Assembly: GCA_016839875.1 (NCBI GenBank)
Contig: JAEOTK010000047.1
Coordinates: 1 to 24,003, forward strand
Source: Candidatus Heimdallarchaeota archaeon
GTDB lineage: Archaea > Asgardarchaeota > Heimdallarchaeia > Heimdallarchaeales > Heimdallarchaeaceae
Length of the DNA stretch: 24,003 nt
Reading direction: 5' to 3'
A program made the position numbers and the translations under genes. Positions 22,701 through 24,003 of this stretch are shown here, piece after piece. The notes below the pieces were generated by a model, which was not told the origin of the DNA, did not search any database, and saw only the letters and a program-made list of their open reading frames with translations. The first letter of the stretch is position 1, and every line of letters starts with the position of its first letter.

Positions 22701-22885
22701 GCAAATACACCTTACCAATTAAGCTCTATACCTTTATTGGATCAATAGAATCAACCCTCCCAGAATGGGGAATGTTTGCTGCTGCATCAATTCTGATTAT
22801 TATTCCTTTACTTGTGATTTTTATTTTTCTCAAAAATTACTTGGTCAAAGGAATTGATACTTCAATAAATATAAGAGATGTATAA
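19733..22885 (+). CDS. Giant fused ABC sugar permease: MalF-like and MalG-like halves in one chain
   Basis: A 1050-residue membrane protein from GTG 19733. In order: signal peptide (about 1-36); an extracytoplasmic domain (about 38-190) with many N-x-S/T sites and a fibronectin-III-like end (ITGLIPSSTYSISIFSSN); a membrane helix (195-214); a MalF-type permease core (about 222-508); an extra block of about eight helices (528-757) broken by a basic stretch (RRMKDRIFTIKYK); and a MalG-type core (about 782-1050). Each core has the EAA loop that docks on the ATPase. The second (939-958, ESAQIMGNTPLRVLRKIVLP) keeps the conserved Gly945. The first (400-419, ELAEVDQIKESTKLRRIIIP) has Gln406 there. 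Permease halves are normally separate polypeptides. It sits between the binding protein and ATPase genes, and its end nearly overlaps the latter. A substrate in the maltose/glycerol-phosphate class is likely. Confidence 0.88.
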   Translation: MKTKKKAIVILVLLFLIMIGFSSLNSDRINKSIVYAQSTDPEIIEIFDRFIFLNWSSNHTPSINSYRIEINDTQLNESYTWSMIYLNQTVNLDSNVFSLANYSKLDSILPAQKIVATNFSLYIVPLDSESIQVKITGLIPSSTYSISIFSSNSSLIMDDNNLIVQIDSEVLTWESETFETLLSPEEALQYSRSSTYISILIIVVVFIILFALLARKDVPFNRLAYLFIFPALFALVVLEIYPIIYGVVLSFTSYSLKRGEVPTFNWLQNYAQISENPQLPIAFTTTMVWSIIIIFAKIVIGFFIAYVIQYKVKRKVMWYLFLYLPWAIPSYIKILSWRTFIHGNAGISFFNFLFGSNVNLISQPYTTLIVACFVEVWDSIPLITTLFLGGLSSIPKEMDELAEVDQIKESTKLRRIIIPLIKPIILPAIIREIIKTFGSFNVAFLLTKGYPLLSYGTSEAGVIGATDLFSTFTFYMFYQKREIGIAAAYSTIMSLLTLFFVIIWIKMSRGTESSFQPTKPKKQKSHRITFLILCMVQSIGYILAGALGFRYFGIYWNGPINYIFASFYFILFFLMVSYKEKTYKAFKVIIILDLIFSLSQFFVFQMWYAFNWNIFLIAIELFILSGIKTFKNEITWHSFIRRMKDRIFTIKYKATNLLQKIDRYFIEFSSIHVFFSIQIIVIFISNIVIKTEDWYIWLLSSLLLLVLLISLFSEFVRDVTVLWQPIIWISLIFGWRFIGWKVVHIFFSLLFLANYAKIYAQQKKEENNKNRFYKILNLINSNSLILLGVIVVSFIPLWNIFWIAFSPNNIIVPTSFFPRNPTLENFRLLFTQESIHIHFGNSFIIALGSALICVLLTTLAAYAFSRYAFKAKKELMVGVFILKMFTGILTLIPFYLIMYNLGLIDTYLGVILAYSTHTIPLGLWIIKGYIDSIPRELDESAQIMGNTPLRVLRKIVLPLAGPAIAIAFILNFLAAWNGFLLSFVLLQTTSKYTLPIKLYTFIGSIESTLPEWGMFAAASILIIIPLLVIFIFLKNYLVKGIDTSINIRDV

Positions 22886-22886
22886 A

Positions 22887-24002
22887 ATGGAAGTAAAAAT
22901 AAATAAACTCACAAAGAAGTATGGCACTAAAATTGCCATTGATAATATAGATTTAGTCATTCCAAAAGGAAGTTTCACTATTATTCTTGGTCCTTCTGGA
23001 AGCGGAAAAACAACGCTTCTCAAAGTTATATCAGGATTACTATATGCTGAAAATGGTGATATCTATTTTAATGAGCAGAATGTGAGTGAAGTTCCTGCTA
23101 ATAAAAGAAATATTGCAATGGTTTTCCAAAGTTATCCTTTATTCCCACATATGACAATTGAAAAAAACCTTAGCTTCCCTCTTGAAAGCCAAAAAGAAGG
23201 TAATCTAATAAAACGGAATATTTATTCTGAAGAAGAGATTAAAGAAAAAACAGATTCGACATTGAAATTTCTGCATCTTGAAGAACATAGGAACAAGTAT
23301 CCATCACAGTTATCGGGTGGCGAAAAACAACGTATTGCAATGGGGAGAGAATTGATTCGAAATCCTGCTTTATTTCTTTTCGATGAACCTTTGAGTAATA
23401 TAGATGCTAGACTTCGTCATGAAATGAGAACGTGGATAAGAAAGTTTCATGGAATGGTAAACAAGACTATGATCTATGTTACTCATGATCAATCTGAAGC
23501 AATGGCACTTGGAGACCTTATTGTTCTACTAAATGAAGGAAAAATCGTTCAGATTGGAACTCCAGATGATTTGTATTATGAACCTTCAGATATATTTGTA
23601 GCACAGTTCATCGGTAATTTTCCTATGAATTTTCTGGAATTTGAAACTCAAAAGAACAGTATTCACATCAAAGAGAATGAGAAAATTAAACTTCCTGAGG
23701 AAATAGCAAAGATAATTCGTAGTCAGAAAATCACAGTAGGCAAAATAGGTTTTAGAGCAGAATCAGTTAGAGAAAATGATCCGAAAAAACCAATTGAAAA
23801 AGATATGATAGAATTAGAATGTACTGTTGAAGACGTAGAGAAAGTACTTGACCAACAAGTTATATCACTTCTATTTAATGGAAAAGAATTATTCTATGTT
23901 ACAAAGACTAGAAAGAAATTCAAGATTGAGGATAAAATTTCAATATTAATACAAGCAAAAAACCTCTATCTTTTTGATAATAGGGGTAAGAGGATATCGT
24001 AA
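22887..24002 (+). CDS. ABC importer ATPase, MalK/UgpC type
   Basis: About 371 residues from ATG 22887 (MEVKINKLTKKYG), one base after the permease stop. ATG 22878 would add three residues and overlap that stop. Motifs run as Walker A GPSGSGKTT (35-43), Q-loop MVFQSYPLFPHMT (78-90), signature LSGGEKQRIAMGREL (142-156), Walker B LFLFDE with Glu167, D-loop SNIDARLR and switch His200. The C-terminal part (about 232-371) has the OB/TOBE-type beta domain of the CUT1 ATPases, which in MalK also receives regulatory signals. It should power sugar uptake as a homodimer under the fused permease. A 20-residue insertion (QKEGNLIKRNIYSEEEIKEK) lies between Q-loop and signature. The gene is complete, its TAA ending one base before the window edge. 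Confidence 0.92.
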   Translation: MEVKINKLTKKYGTKIAIDNIDLVIPKGSFTIILGPSGSGKTTLLKVISGLLYAENGDIYFNEQNVSEVPANKRNIAMVFQSYPLFPHMTIEKNLSFPLESQKEGNLIKRNIYSEEEIKEKTDSTLKFLHLEEHRNKYPSQLSGGEKQRIAMGRELIRNPALFLFDEPLSNIDARLRHEMRTWIRKFHGMVNKTMIYVTHDQSEAMALGDLIVLLNEGKIVQIGTPDDLYYEPSDIFVAQFIGNFPMNFLEFETQKNSIHIKENEKIKLPEEIAKIIRSQKITVGKIGFRAESVRENDPKKPIEKDMIELECTVEDVEKVLDQQVISLLFNGKELFYVTKTRKKFKIEDKISILIQAKNLYLFDNRGKRIS

Positions 24003-24003
24003 C

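Noticed and set aside
1..24003. Insertion sequences, integrases, attachment sites, tRNA or rRNA genes
   Set aside because: None was recognised on reading either strand; no transposase-like protein or long terminal repeats are present.

Overview
The window is AT-rich, densely coding DNA from an archaeon. The evidence is A/T-rich TATA-like boxes about 25-30 bases before many predicted start sites, several genes with almost no leader, sparse Shine-Dalgarno sites, T-rich ends instead of hairpin terminators, and an archaeal-style beta-helix surface protein ending in a Pro-Glu-Phe/membrane/basic tail. The mix of non-pyrrolysine MttB, stand-alone methionine-synthase pieces, sulfotransferase and large membrane proteins suggests an uncultured anaerobic lineage, possibly Asgard (Promethearchaeota). 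That placement is inference, because no ribosomal or other marker gene is present. I see no tRNA, rRNA, CRISPR array, transposase or integrase.

Region 1 (1-6345) is about one-carbon transfer. After a sulfotransferase (296-1426) comes a tight three-gene operon: a corrinoid protein, a homocysteine methyltransferase and a MetH-type reactivation protein (1505-3691). Together these are three of the four modules of cobalamin-dependent methionine synthase as separate polypeptides. The methyl-pterin module is absent. An MttB-superfamily methyltransferase (4897-6345) lies just beyond a divergent alpha-toroid protein gene (3725-4783). A reasonable hypothesis is that MttB loads the corrinoid protein from a methylated amine and the methyl group goes to homocysteine.

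Region 2 (6421-13391) holds mostly single genes. They are a secreted parallel beta-helix protein, a SnoaL-like protein paired with an amidohydrolase, an unrecognised 57-residue coiled-coil protein, a seven-helix membrane protein carrying an extracellular esterase domain, and a winged-helix regulator fused to a C39/BtrH-like domain that seems to lack its catalytic Cys.

Region 3 (13412-17153, minus strand) is a two-gene operon for a heterodimeric ABC exporter. It has one intact and one degenerate ATP site, visible in the Walker B and signature motifs.

Region 4 (17317-24002) is cell-surface and uptake functions. A cysteine-free, membrane-anchored protein with two sulfite-oxidase-like domains points left. 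Pointing right is a CUT1-type importer operon: a membrane-anchored solute-binding protein, one giant 1050-residue permease and a MalK-type ATPase. The permease carries both MalF-like and MalG-like halves, an extracytoplasmic N-terminal domain and about eight extra helices. It is the most unusual gene in the window, followed by the split methyl-transfer cluster.
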